Shown: positions 1-8,978 of the stretch, piece after piece
How the letters are laid out: every line of letters begins with the position of its first letter
Numbering within the stretch: position 1 is the first letter of the stretch
Assembly (NCBI GenBank): GCA_030441535.1
Contig: JAUJFZ010000001.1
Coordinates: 338,001 to 402,000 of the forward strand
Source of the DNA: Betaproteobacteria bacterium LSUCC0117
GTDB taxonomy: Bacteria; Pseudomonadota; Gammaproteobacteria; Burkholderiales; Burkholderiaceae_C
DNA length: 64,000 bases
Direction: 5' to 3'
Notes under the pieces: model-generated
Databases searched by the model: none
Seen by the model: the letters and a program-made list of their open reading frames with translations, nothing else
What the model was told of the DNA's origin: nothing
Translations under genes and position numbers: made by a program

Positions 1-205
1 GTTGAATATCCGCCAAATCAGCGGCACTGATGATGCCAACGGCAGCCAACATGTCCGCGTGCGCCAAAGACCCGCGGATATCCGCGTGCGCCAAGCGTTT
101 GTCAAAGAAAACGCTGGCAGTGTAGCGCTTCACCAACTCACTCATGGGCTCAGAGAACAGGGCGGACCAGGCTTGTGCCTTCGTATCGAGTTGGTTGGAT
201 GACAT
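1..205 (-). CDS. argH: Argininosuccinate lyase, N-terminal part (runs off the window)
   Basis: The minus strand reads from an ATG at 205-203 to the window edge without a stop, giving about 68 residues that start MSSNQLDTKAQAWSALFSEP. The stretch with FDKRLAHADIRGSLAHADML is the typical N-terminus of argininosuccinate lyase, which splits argininosuccinate into arginine and fumarate in the cytosol as the last step of arginine synthesis. The catalytic regions lie outside the window. It follows ppc on the same strand with a 74-base gap, so the two may be co-transcribed. The family call rests on this short piece only. Confidence 0.85.
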   Translation of the reverse strand, partial: MSSNQLDTKAQAWSALFSEPMSELVKRYTASVFFDKRLAHADIRGSLAHADMLAAVGIISAADLADIQ

Positions 206-279
206 CGTGCTTTGCGTTTCAGAGGGACCGGGCACCATGCCCGGCCGCACACTATTTTAACGGCCGGCTGCCGTCAGCG

Positions 280-3114
280 TTAGCCGGTGTTACGCAGGGC
301 AGCCGCGATGCCGTTGATGGCGATCTGGATTCCCAGTTTGACCCGCTCGTCTGATTGCCCCTCGCGGTAGCGCCGCAGCAATTCAACCTGGACGTGGTGC
401 AGGGGGTCGATGTACGGAAAACGATGTTCAATGGAGCGACGTAACGCCGGGTTGGTTGCCAAGCGTTCCTTGTGCCCTGTGATCAAAGTCAGCGCCTTGG
501 CGGTGCGCGCCCATTCTGTCTCGATCCGTTCCGAGACCTGCTTACGCAATTTAGGGTCTGGCACCAAATCGGCGTAGCGCCGTGCGAGGGCCAGATCCGA
601 CTTCGCCATCACCATGTCGATGTTTGACAGCAGGTTAGCGAAGAATGGCCAGTCGCTCGCCATTTGTTGCAGCTCGGCCAGTCGTTTGGCTCGACTACTG
701 GCTTTGCCGTTCACTTTTATGCGTCCATCCAAATAGGATTCGACCGCTGCACCCAATCCAAACCAGCCTGGCAAGGTCAGTCGACATTGGCCCCAGCTGA
801 ACCCCCATGGAATGGCGCGCAGGTCCTCAATGCGCTGGCTGGGCTTACGCGATGCTGGGCGTGAGCCGATGTTGAGCTCAGTGATTTCTCGCAGCGGCGT
901 AGCTGTGAAAAAGTAATCGGCAAAACCCGGGGTTTCGTAAACCAGCGCGCGGTAGGCTTGCATGCTTGCTTGTGACAACTGCTCGGCCAATGTCAAGTAG
1001 CGCTCAGGCACCTCTGCGCGCGGCGGCAACAAGCTCGCCTCAAGGGTTGCCGCAACCAATGTTTCTAAATTTCGACGGCCGATATCGGGGTTGGCATATT
1101 TGGAGCCAATCACCTCACCTTGCTCGGTCAGGCGAATTTGACCCCTGACAGTCCCGTGGGGCTGGGCCAAAATGGCCTGATAGCTTGGGCCGCCGCCACG
1201 ACCCACAGTGCCGCCTCGGCCATGAAACAAACGCATGGCGATACGCGGCCCAGGCAGTTCGTCGAACAGCTTAGCCAAGGCAATTTCGGCGCGATACAAC
1301 GACCAGTTGCTGGTGACGATGCCACCATCTTTATTGCTGTCGGAGTAACCCAACATGATGTCTTGCTCACTGTACTGGCCGAGCAGCGGATTGCGCTTGG
1401 TAGCCGCTTGCGCTCGGCGAATCATGGGCAGGATACCGGGCAGCGCAAAATAATCGCGCATGATTTTTTCAGACTGTGCCAGGTCTTCGATGGTCTCGAA
1501 CAGCGGCACCACAATCAGGTCAGCAACCGCATCCTCGGCAAATAAGCCGCGCATCAGGTTGGATTCTTTTTGCAGCAGCAGAACCTCTAGCAAATCACTC
1601 ACCGACTCGGTGTGGCTGATGATGGCATGTCGGATCGCCTGGGGACCATAACGCTCGCGGCCCTTTGCGGCGGCGTGAAAGATAGCCAGCTCAGTCTGGG
1701 CGTGCTCGCTGTATGCCGTACCGCTGACATACAAGCGGCGCGCGTCATTGAGTTGCGCCAATAGCAATTGACATTTCTCGGCTTCGGGCAGGGTGCTGTA
1801 GCCCTTGTGGATGCGCGCTTTCTCCAGCAACTCAGCCACCACAGCTTCGTGCTTATCCGAGCTTTGGCGCAAGTCCAACGTCCCGAGGTGAAAGCCAAAA
1901 ACTTGCACGGTGCGCATCAACGCGCGCAGACGTTGGTTGGCCAGCATGGAACCGAAATGCGCGTTCAGTGAGTCATAGATCACACGCAAGTCGCCCAAGA
2001 AACTCTCGGCATTGGGGTAGGGTTCTGAAGGCGCCAAGGCATGGCGAGCAGCAACACCGCCACTGAGCGCCTCTAGGGTGGCCGCCAGGCGCGCGTATAC
2101 CCCCGTTAATGCCCGACGGTAGGGTTCGTCTTGGCGGTGGGGGTTGTTGTCAGGAGAACGTACCGCCAGTGCTTGCATGTCGGCACTGATACGCACCAAC
2201 CGCGCCGACATCGATAACTCGCCGCCCAGTAAATGCACCTCGGTCAGGTAATGCCGTAAGACCATATCGGCTTGGCGTCGTAGCGCGGTTTCAAGGGTCT
2301 GCGCGGTGACGAAAGGGTTGCCATCGCGATCACCGCCGATCCATTGCCCCATGCGTAAAAAATTGGGTGCGTCATGCAGTGTTAGGGTGTCTTCGATATC
2401 TCGGTAGATTTTCGGAATTTCACGTAAAAAGGTCGATTCGTAGTAGGCCAACGAGTTATCGATTTCATCCTCTACCGTGAGCTTCTCGGTCCGCATTAAG
2501 CGTGTTTGCCAGAGTTGAACAACGCGCGCCCGAATCAGGTCTTCATTGGCTTGCAGGTCACGCGGTAGCAAGTGATCTCGTTGTTGCAGTAATTGCGCAA
2601 TGGTACGTTCGGCATCCAAAATACTCTTGCGCTGAACCTCGGTCGGGTGTGCGGTCAGTACCGGTGAAATGTGCATATCCTCCAGTGCCTTGACCAGTGC
2701 CTTTTTGCCCACGCCTTCACTATCAAGTTTTTGCAGTGCTTGGGCCAGGCTACCGGGTTGTTGCTGTCCCTCACGTTCGTGCACTGCACGACGGCGAATG
2801 TGGTGACGGTCTTCCGCCAAGTTGGCCAGGTGCGAGAAGTAGGTAAACGCGCGACAAACCGTTACCGTTTGGTCTCCACTCAAACTCTTCAATAATTTCT
2901 TCAGCGCCTTGTCTGCATTCGCATCGGCCTTGTGCCGGAAAGCAACTGACAGTTGTCGAATGTTCTCAATCAGTGCAAATGCGGCCTTGCCTTCTTGGTC
3001 GCGGATCACCTCACCCAATATGCGGCCTAGAAACCGGATGTCATCCACCAATGGCGCATCTTTTTGGGTCGGCGATTGCGTGGCGGTTTTTGATTGACGA
3101 GTTGTATTTACCAT
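280..3114 (-). CDS. ppc: Phosphoenolpyruvate carboxylase
   Basis: A 944-residue protein, the usual length for bacterial PEP carboxylase, which makes oxaloacetate from PEP and bicarbonate to refill the TCA cycle. The first active-site signature, with the catalytic His, is VLTAHPTEVQRKS at about residues 152-164 (His156). The second is the glycine-rich FHGRGGTVGRGGGP loop in the C-terminal half. The protein ends in NTG, matching the conserved C-terminal tail of the family. The start MVNTTRQSKT leaves a poorly conserved N-terminal tail of about 20 residues, so a slightly later start is possible. The gene diverges from hemC across about 100 bases and is followed by argH on the same strand. Confidence 0.98.
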   Translation of the reverse strand: MVNTTRQSKTATQSPTQKDAPLVDDIRFLGRILGEVIRDQEGKAAFALIENIRQLSVAFRHKADANADKALKKLLKSLSGDQTVTVCRAFTYFSHLANLAEDRHHIRRRAVHEREGQQQPGSLAQALQKLDSEGVGKKALVKALEDMHISPVLTAHPTEVQRKSILDAERTIAQLLQQRDHLLPRDLQANEDLIRARVVQLWQTRLMRTEKLTVEDEIDNSLAYYESTFLREIPKIYRDIEDTLTLHDAPNFLRMGQWIGGDRDGNPFVTAQTLETALRRQADMVLRHYLTEVHLLGGELSMSARLVRISADMQALAVRSPDNNPHRQDEPYRRALTGVYARLAATLEALSGGVAARHALAPSEPYPNAESFLGDLRVIYDSLNAHFGSMLANQRLRALMRTVQVFGFHLGTLDLRQSSDKHEAVVAELLEKARIHKGYSTLPEAEKCQLLLAQLNDARRLYVSGTAYSEHAQTELAIFHAAAKGRERYGPQAIRHAIISHTESVSDLLEVLLLQKESNLMRGLFAEDAVADLIVVPLFETIEDLAQSEKIMRDYFALPGILPMIRRAQAATKRNPLLGQYSEQDIMLGYSDSNKDGGIVTSNWSLYRAEIALAKLFDELPGPRIAMRLFHGRGGTVGRGGGPSYQAILAQPHGTVRGQIRLTEQGEVIGSKYANPDIGRRNLETLVAATLEASLLPPRAEVPERYLTLAEQLSQASMQAYRALVYETPGFADYFFTATPLREITELNIGSRPASRKPSQRIEDLRAIPWGFSWGQCRLTLPGWFGLGAAVESYLDGRIKVNGKASSRAKRLAELQQMASDWPFFANLLSNIDMVMAKSDLALARRYADLVPDPKLRKQVSERIETEWARTAKALTLITGHKERLATNPALRRSIEHRFPYIDPLHHVQVELLRRYREGQSDERVKLGIQIAINGIAAALRNTG

Positions 3115-3218
3115 GGTTAGAAATCGTATCGGTTGTCAAAGGCAAAGGCGCGCGGACGGAGGTGCACCGCTCGCCTTGCATCGATCATGCTAGCATTCGA
3201 CAAGCTGATTGTTTACGA

Positions 3219-4220
3219 ATGAGTTACCAAGTGAAAAACACATCACCCCTGAGCCTGACCATTGCCACCCGAGAGAGTCGATTAGCCCTTTGGCAAGCCG
3301 AGCATGTCCAGGCCTGCCTGCGCGATTTGGGCCACACGGTCTCGCTGTTGGGTATGACGACCAAGGGCGATCAAATCCTTGACAAAACCCTCTCCAAGGT
3401 TGGCGGCAAGGGCCTCTTCGTGAAAGAGCTGGAGTTGGCGCTCGACGACGGTTCCGCAGATTTAGCGGTTCATTCGCTCAAAGATGTCCCCATGGCCCTG
3501 CCTGAGGGCTTTGAGCTGGCGTGTGTAATGACGCGGGAAGACCCGCATGATGCGTGGGTGTCCCCCACGGCAGCGGACTTGGCTGATTTGCCGACCGAGG
3601 CGGTTGTGGGTACCTCCAGCCTGCGTCGCGTGGTTTTGTTGCGTGACCGATTGGATGCCATGGGGCGCCAAGACGTTCGCATCAAACCCTTGCGCGGCAA
3701 TTTAGATACCCGCTTAAAAAAGCTCGATAGCGGCGAGTACCACGCCATTGTGCTGGCGGCGGCTGGCCTGAAGCGCTTGGGTTTGGGCGCGCGTATTCGG
3801 CAGATTTTTGACCCTGAAACCATGTTGCCCTCAGCAGGGCAAGGCGCTTTGGGCATCGAGATCCGCAGTGACCGTGCCGATTTAAAGACCGCATTGGCCC
3901 CTTTGATCCACCAACCGACCTGGTTGCGTGTGGCAGCTGAGCGGGCGGTTAGCCGTGCGTTGGGTGGTAGTTGCTCGGTGCCGCTGGCAGCGCACGCTAC
4001 GTGGGCTGATGATGGCGCGCTGGTGCTGGATGCCGCTTGGGGTGAGTTGGTTGACCTAGAGGCGACTGCCGACCTGACGGGTGTCATGCAAGCCAAGCTT
4101 GCAAAGCCGCTGATTCGTGCACAGCGCCGAGGCGTCGTGGCTGATTTGGCGGCAGCAGAGGCGTTGGGGTTGCAGGTGGCACAGGACCTGCTGGCAAATG
4201 GTGCTGTCGTCCCCCACTGA
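3219..4220 (+). CDS. hemC: Hydroxymethylbilane synthase (porphobilinogen deaminase)
   Basis: Joins four porphobilinogen molecules into hydroxymethylbilane, the linear tetrapyrrole used for uroporphyrinogen III. The protein has 333 residues. AVHSLKDVP (residues 83-91) carries the catalytic Asp89, and GGSCSVPLA holds Cys252, which binds the dipyrromethane cofactor. The open frame extends upstream to about 2973, but that part lies antisense to ppc and does not look like HemC. I chose ATG 3219 because the family-like sequence LTIATRESRLALWQ begins 12 residues later; GTG 3231 is an alternative. It is the first gene of a hemC-hemD-hemX-hemY cluster and its end overlaps the likely hemD start. Confidence 0.97.
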   Translation: MSYQVKNTSPLSLTIATRESRLALWQAEHVQACLRDLGHTVSLLGMTTKGDQILDKTLSKVGGKGLFVKELELALDDGSADLAVHSLKDVPMALPEGFELACVMTREDPHDAWVSPTAADLADLPTEAVVGTSSLRRVVLLRDRLDAMGRQDVRIKPLRGNLDTRLKKLDSGEYHAIVLAAAGLKRLGLGARIRQIFDPETMLPSAGQGALGIEIRSDRADLKTALAPLIHQPTWLRVAAERAVSRALGGSCSVPLAAHATWADDGALVLDAAWGELVDLEATADLTGVMQAKLAKPLIRAQRRGVVADLAAAEALGLQVAQDLLANGAVVPH

Positions 4221-5040
4221 ATTACCCATGGTCGTTGTGACACGACCAGCGGGCGAAAATGAGGCTTGGCTTGCCGCTTTGCGCGACGGTGGTTTTCCCA
4301 CATTGGCGCTACCTTTGATTCACATTGCGCCGCTTGCAACGCCATCGGATGGACTGATTTCAGAGGCGCTGCACAAGCATCCCAGGCTGAGCGCTGTGAT
4401 GTTTGTCAGTGTGAACGCGGTTCGCTATTTTTTTGCGAATCTCACACCTGCGCAGCGCGATACATGGCAAAAAGGTTGGGGCCAAGGGGATGGCCCGCGC
4501 TGTTGGGCGACCGGTGCGGGCACGTGGCGTGCGTTGTTATCCGAGGGCGTACCTGCAAGCGCCATCGACTGGCCCGGTGAGGATGCGCCACGCTATGACT
4601 CCGAGCAGCTGTGGGCCAGAGTGGCTACGCAAATAACGGCGACATCGGCTGTGTTGATTGTTCGAGGGCAGTCGGGCAACGCTTCGACGGGTAGCCAAGG
4701 GGAGGGCCGCGATTGGTTGGGACAGCAGATCATGGGCGTGGGCGCCACGGTGGACTACTTGTCGGTTTATCAGCGTGAGGTACCCCGCTGGGATGCCATG
4801 TTTGAAAATGCGTGGCGCCTGGCCATTGCCGATGCCAACGCAATCTGGTTAATCAGCAGCTCACAGGCCTTGCAGCATGCGCAGGTGCTTATGGGTGATG
4901 ACTACCATCGGCTGTGGAATCGGCGACTGGTGTGCACCCATAACCGCATCGCAGACTCGGCGCGTACGGCTGGGTGGCAAACGGTCTCCGTGTGCCGGCC
5001 AGTCATGGCCGAGGTCATCGAAGCCCTACGGCGTTTTTGA
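4198..5040 (+). CDS. hemD: Uroporphyrinogen-III synthase
   Basis: Closes and rearranges hydroxymethylbilane to uroporphyrinogen III. The sequence is weakly conserved, as is normal for HemD, but the N-terminal VVVTRPAGENEAWLAALRD is typical, and the position directly after hemC supports the call. From ATG 4198 the protein has 280 residues and overlaps hemC by 23 bases, with AGGA 11 bases upstream. ATG 4228, which would start MVVVTRPAGEN, lies just after the hemC stop and is an equally plausible start. Overlap or near-abutment with hemC suggests translational coupling. Confidence 0.9.
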   Translation: MVLSSPTELPMVVVTRPAGENEAWLAALRDGGFPTLALPLIHIAPLATPSDGLISEALHKHPRLSAVMFVSVNAVRYFFANLTPAQRDTWQKGWGQGDGPRCWATGAGTWRALLSEGVPASAIDWPGEDAPRYDSEQLWARVATQITATSAVLIVRGQSGNASTGSQGEGRDWLGQQIMGVGATVDYLSVYQREVPRWDAMFENAWRLAIADANAIWLISSSQALQHAQVLMGDDYHRLWNRRLVCTHNRIADSARTAGWQTVSVCRPVMAEVIEALRRF

Positions 5041-5118
5041 TCCGCACCCGCCAGTTGGTGGCACAACGCCATCGCCCTACAATGGGGGTTCCATAGACCG
5101 ATATGACACTGGCTCCGT

Positions 5119-6300
5119 ATGACACAACCTTCCGTTGATGAGGCAAAACCAGCTGATCCCAAGCCAACGACAGCCCCTGCGTCGGCGGCGCCCAAAGCAT
5201 CAACAGTATCAACAGCACCGACCGTCGCAACGCCACCGGTCGTCAAACGCGGGGGTTGGTTGGCCGTTGTTGCGCTGATCGTCGCCATGGGGGCGCTTGG
5301 TTTTTCAGCCGTGAATTGGAAAAACTTTGGAGGCCTCCGTGCCGCCGTTGGCGAACGGGTGCAATCTGCTGAGGCGGAGTCGGCGCAATTGCGTCAGCTG
5401 AGCAGCGATACGGCGACGCAACTCAACGCTGCGCAAGCGCGTGTGACGGCGTTGGAGCAGCGCGTGAGTGAGCTCAACTTGCAGCGGACCCAGCTGGAGG
5501 AGTTGATGCTAAGTGTCTCGCGTTCACGGGACGACACTTTGGTTCAAGATCTGATTTCATCCTTGCGTTTTGCTGCTCAGCAGTCGCAGTTAACCGGTAC
5601 GACCCAACCCAACATCGCGGCGTTGCAAGCTGGCATCGAGCGCATTGAGAACGCAGCGAATCCCCGTCTCTCGGGCGTTCGTGATGCAATGCGGCAAGAT
5701 TTAACCACACTGCAAGGTGCCGCCAACAGCGATGTATCGGTGATTGTTCGTCAATTGGCTGTCCTATCGCGCGAGATCGACAACCTGCAAATGCGTGACA
5801 CGGCACCGCCGCCCGTGGTGCAGCCTGGGCCCGCCGACAAGACCGTGACTTCCACTGGTGTCGCGTCGCCTGACGCGGCAACGGATCAACCCTCAGGTCT
5901 GATCGCACGTGCGCAAGTGGCGCTGACTACGGCCTGGGATCAGGTCTGGTCGTTTGCGAAAAATCAGGGACAAGATCTGATTCGCATTCGCGCGGCGCAA
6001 CCCTCCGATGACCTGATGGTGACGCCCGAGGCCGCAGTACTGGTGAAGGCGAATCTGAAGCTGCAGTTACTCACGGCGCGTGTTGCGTTGATGTCAGGCC
6101 AGAAGGCAACGGCGGCTGAAGATATTGCCGCTGTATTGCAGAACGTCGCACGCTTGACCGACCCCATGTCGGCCCCGGTGCAAAGGACGGTGGATGGCTT
6201 GCAAAAGGCCCAAGCCGCGATTGCAGCGTTGTATGTGCCATCGCCGCAGGCCAGTTTGGCCGCACTCACCGCGCTGGCTGTCAACGCGCCCGGACGCTGA
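5119..6300 (+). CDS. hemX: HemX family membrane protein of the tetrapyrrole cluster
   Basis: A 393-residue protein. The N-terminal region (about residues 1-50) is rich in Ala, Pro and Thr. One membrane span follows at about residues 54-72 (WLAVVALIVAMGALGFSAV), then a long coiled-coil-like stretch rich in Ala, Gln, Leu and Glu at about residues 80-170, so most of the protein should lie in the periplasm. This matches the HemX family encoded between hemD and hemY in proteobacteria. It is often labelled uroporphyrinogen-III C-methyltransferase, but it lacks the SAM-binding motifs of that enzyme, which are instead seen in cobA of this window. Its molecular role is unproven. Confidence 0.85.
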   Translation: MTQPSVDEAKPADPKPTTAPASAAPKASTVSTAPTVATPPVVKRGGWLAVVALIVAMGALGFSAVNWKNFGGLRAAVGERVQSAEAESAQLRQLSSDTATQLNAAQARVTALEQRVSELNLQRTQLEELMLSVSRSRDDTLVQDLISSLRFAAQQSQLTGTTQPNIAALQAGIERIENAANPRLSGVRDAMRQDLTTLQGAANSDVSVIVRQLAVLSREIDNLQMRDTAPPPVVQPGPADKTVTSTGVASPDAATDQPSGLIARAQVALTTAWDQVWSFAKNQGQDLIRIRAAQPSDDLMVTPEAAVLVKANLKLQLLTARVALMSGQKATAAEDIAAVLQNVARLTDPMSAPVQRTVDGLQKAQAAIAALYVPSPQASLAALTALAVNAPGR

Positions 6301-6311
6301 AGGACCGCCCC

Positions 6312-7562
6312 ATGAAATGGCTTTTCACTTTGGTCACATGGATTGCGCTTGCAATCGCTGCGGCTTGGTTTTTAGACAACTCTGCCATGGTTTCGGTTTT
6401 TGCGAATGGCATGCAAATTGATTTTTCGCTCAACCTGCTTGTCATCGCGACGTTATTGGGTGCCTGGCTTATTCTGACCATTTACCGTTTCCGCCACCGA
6501 CTGGGGCGCATGGTGCGCGAGGCAAAGGCTAACCGTGCACAACAAGCGGAGCGTGACCTGATGGGGCTGGTCATGGAGGCGTTGAGCCTTCAACTGGCAG
6601 GCCGTCATGGCCGGGCGCAGGCGATAGCACAGCAGGCCATTGAACGGCTTGCGGATCAATCCCTGCCGATGCAAAGCACTGCTTTGGTCCTGGCTCATTG
6701 GGTCTGCGCGGAAAGCGCCCAAGCGATGCGCCAAAGCGAGCAGGTTCAACATCACCTTGATGCGGCGTTGGCGGTCACTGCAAAGGGTTCAGGCGTGGTT
6801 GCGCAAGAGGGTGTCCGGTTGCGATCGATCCGGTGGGCGCTGGATAACCGGGATACGCCGGTGGCGCGGACGCGTCTGGTCGCGCTACCTAAAGCGGTAT
6901 CGCGGCGGGTACAGGTCTGGCGCTCCCGATTGGACTTGGCGCTGCTCGATGACCAGCCGCAGCAGGCCCTGGAGGCGGTGCGCACCCTGAATAAGCACGG
7001 CGTCTTTGCTGGTGACACATCAGTCAGTTTGCAACGATCACTGGCAGCCCAAATGCTTAGCACCGCCACTGATTTAGGGAGCCTCAACGCGACTTGGAAG
7101 AATCTGCCGGAAACCGAGCGTGCTGGCTATGAGGTGGTGCTGGCTTGGGTCGGACAGCGCTTGGCCCTGGGGGACTTGCCCCAAGCGGCAGAGGCGCAGG
7201 CGTTGATGGGGCATTTGCAACCGCTTTGGGACGACTTCATCTACCTCAGTGAATCCCAGCAACTGCGTTTTATCAACGCCGTTGTCATGTTGTTGCCTGT
7301 CCTGCCGCAGGTTTGGCTTGGTCACTTTGAAACGGCGCATCAAGCGCACCCGGAGGATGGCATGTTGCAGTTTTTGGTCGCGAAGGCCTATCTGCAGCGC
7401 GAATTGCTGGGCAAGGCGAAGGTCATGTTGGTGAGCGTGACAAAAAGTGACCTGTCGGCAAGCATCAAACGACAGGCTTGGATTGCCTTAGCGGAACTTG
7501 AAACTGCCCACGATGAGCCAGCGGCGGCCGAAGCCGCGTGGCGTTCGGCGGCGCTGGTTTAA
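6312..7562 (+). CDS. hemY: HemY-type membrane protein with TPR-like helices
   Basis: A 416-residue protein starting 11 bases after hemX. Two hydrophobic spans sit at about residues 3-22 and 40-59, as in the HemY N-terminal domain, followed by a helical, TPR-like cytoplasmic or periplasmic part with repeated Ala/Leu-rich helices. Proteobacterial HemY closes the hemCDXY cluster. It is not the Bacillus HemY protoporphyrinogen oxidase and has no FAD-binding motif. Its exact role in haem synthesis is not settled. Transcription probably ends in the short convergent gap to the DUF411 gene. Confidence 0.85.
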   Translation: MKWLFTLVTWIALAIAAAWFLDNSAMVSVFANGMQIDFSLNLLVIATLLGAWLILTIYRFRHRLGRMVREAKANRAQQAERDLMGLVMEALSLQLAGRHGRAQAIAQQAIERLADQSLPMQSTALVLAHWVCAESAQAMRQSEQVQHHLDAALAVTAKGSGVVAQEGVRLRSIRWALDNRDTPVARTRLVALPKAVSRRVQVWRSRLDLALLDDQPQQALEAVRTLNKHGVFAGDTSVSLQRSLAAQMLSTATDLGSLNATWKNLPETERAGYEVVLAWVGQRLALGDLPQAAEAQALMGHLQPLWDDFIYLSESQQLRFINAVVMLLPVLPQVWLGHFETAHQAHPEDGMLQFLVAKAYLQRELLGKAKVMLVSVTKSDLSASIKRQAWIALAELETAHDEPAAAEAAWRSAALV

Positions 7563-7582
7563 GCGGCCGCCGCAGCCCTGAT

Positions 7583-8116
7583 TTAACCGACCTGCCACAC
7601 GCGGGTTTCGCCGCGGGCACTGACCAGTAAAACGTTGAATGGGTCTTTTCGACCACCGTATTCGGGTCCATCCATACCGGGGCTACCGATCGGCATCCCG
7701 GGCACTGTGATTCCTAAAGCCGCGGGTTTTTCCACCAACAACCGTTTGATCGCGCTGGCCGGAACATGCCCCTCCACCACATAGCCATTCACCAAGGCGG
7801 TGTGGCAGGAGCCAAGTTTCTCAGGCAGGCCAAGCTGCTTGCGCTTCGCGCGGTTACCGGTATCGTAGGTTTTGACGCTGAAGCCTGCTTCTTCCATCAG
7901 CTTTACCCAGTCTTTGCAGCAACCACAGTTGGGATCTTTCCAAACCTCCATCAGTGGTTTGGTTTGGGCACGCGCTTCATTAGAGGCGCTCACCAGCCAA
8001 CCCGCTGCCGCGAGGGCCGGCAAGCTGGCGATACCGAGCATCCCCCTGAGCGCACGTCGGCGGTCGAGGGGGGCGGCAGTTAGATTGGCGGTGGTCGATT
8101 TCTTGGGTGACATCAT
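7583..8116 (-). CDS. DUF411 family protein, exported, probable metal binding
   Basis: A 177-residue protein. Its N-terminus carries arginines (DRRRALRG, residues 18-25) before a hydrophobic stretch ending near Ala50, which resembles a Tat-type signal peptide. The mature part opens with MEVWKDPNCGCCKDWV, holding a Cys-x-Cys-Cys cluster at residues 64-67, and later has the DUF411 pattern with PEKLGSCHTALV and GHVPASAIKRLL. DUF411 proteins have been linked to copper or other metal handling, mainly by gene context. Here the neighbours are an amino-acid ABC transporter upstream on the same strand (83-base gap) and hemY facing it, so no metal-resistance operon is present. Confidence 0.85.
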   Translation of the reverse strand: MMSPKKSTTANLTAAPLDRRRALRGMLGIASLPALAAAGWLVSASNEARAQTKPLMEVWKDPNCGCCKDWVKLMEEAGFSVKTYDTGNRAKRKQLGLPEKLGSCHTALVNGYVVEGHVPASAIKRLLVEKPAALGITVPGMPIGSPGMDGPEYGGRKDPFNVLLVSARGETRVWQVG

Positions 8117-8199
8117 CGTGTAGGCCTTTCTGTTGAAGCATTAACTTACTTCAAGACAGAGTGTGGGTGTTTCCCAGAGTTCACGCGATTTGTCCAGCC

Positions 8200-8943
8200 T
8201 CAATGTCCCAAGATCTTTGACAAGAAGTCCTTGCTCCGCTCGTTTTGCGGGTTGTTGAAGAATTCTTCCGGTGTATTTTCTTCGACAATTTGCCCCTGAT
8301 CCATAAAGATCACCCGGTCTGCGACCGCCTTGGCGAAGCCCATCTCGTGGGTCACGCAGATCATGGTGATCCCTTGATCCGCCATCTCTACCATCACGTC
8401 CAGCACTTCCTTGATCATCTCAGGGTCGAGGGCTGAAGTGGGCTCATCAAACAGCATGATCTTGGGGGTCAGACACAGCGCGCGCGCGATCGCGACGCGC
8501 TGCTGCTGCCCGCCGGAGAGTTGCAGTGGGTATTTGGTGGCTTGCTCAGCAATGCGCACGCGTTCGAGCTGTTGCATGGCGCGCTCTTCAGCCTCTTTCT
8601 TGGGCAACTTGCCCACCCACATGGGTGACAGGGTGAGGTTTTCAAGCACCGTCAGGTGCGGAAATAAGTTGAACTGCTGGAAGACCATGCCAACTTGTTT
8701 ACGGACTTGGTCGATGGCCTTCACGTCATCGCCGAGCTCCACACCGTCGACAATCAGTTGGCCTTCTTGGTGCTCCTCAAGGCGGTTGATGCATCGGATC
8801 AAGGTTGATTTACCGGAACCTGAAGGACCGCAAATCACGATCCGCTCGCCCTTGGCGACGGACAGGTCAATGTCACGCAGTACGTGGAAATTATTGCCGT
8901 ACCACTTATTGACTTTGTTAAAGGTAATGATGGGTTGCGTCAT
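8200..8943 (-). CDS. aapP: Amino-acid ABC transporter, ATP-binding protein (AapP/GlnQ type)
   Basis: The cytoplasmic ATPase of the amino-acid importer, 247 residues. Walker A is GPSGSGKST at residues 39-47, the ABC signature is LSGGQQQRVAIARAL, and Walker B runs into the D-loop as LFDEPTSALDPE, followed by a switch His in CVTHEMGFA. The family is the polar amino-acid class (GlnQ, BztD, AapP). It is the last gene of a four-gene operon (binding protein, two permeases, ATPase), 35 bases after the permease. The substrate range is probably broad L-amino acids, inferred from the sisters. Confidence 0.95.
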   Translation of the reverse strand: MTQPIITFNKVNKWYGNNFHVLRDIDLSVAKGERIVICGPSGSGKSTLIRCINRLEEHQEGQLIVDGVELGDDVKAIDQVRKQVGMVFQQFNLFPHLTVLENLTLSPMWVGKLPKKEAEERAMQQLERVRIAEQATKYPLQLSGGQQQRVAIARALCLTPKIMLFDEPTSALDPEMIKEVLDVMVEMADQGITMICVTHEMGFAKAVADRVIFMDQGQIVEENTPEEFFNNPQNERSKDFLSKILGH

Positions 8944-8978
8944 GGTGTATGTCTCTCAAAAAATAGAGGTAACCGCTA

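Noticed and set aside
2973..3218. An 82-codon N-terminal extension of hemC
   Set aside because: It lies over the ppc start on the other strand, and HemC proteins begin near MSYQVKNTSPLSLTIATRES.
3470..4345. A 291-codon open frame antisense to hemC and the start of hemD
   Set aside because: Composition is rich in Arg, Ser and Ala with no recognisable domain, and it lies opposite two conserved genes.
5119..6300. Treating HemX as an active uroporphyrinogen-III methyltransferase
   Set aside because: The SAM-binding motifs seen in cobA (34339-35166) are absent; the protein is a single-span membrane protein with coiled-coil character.
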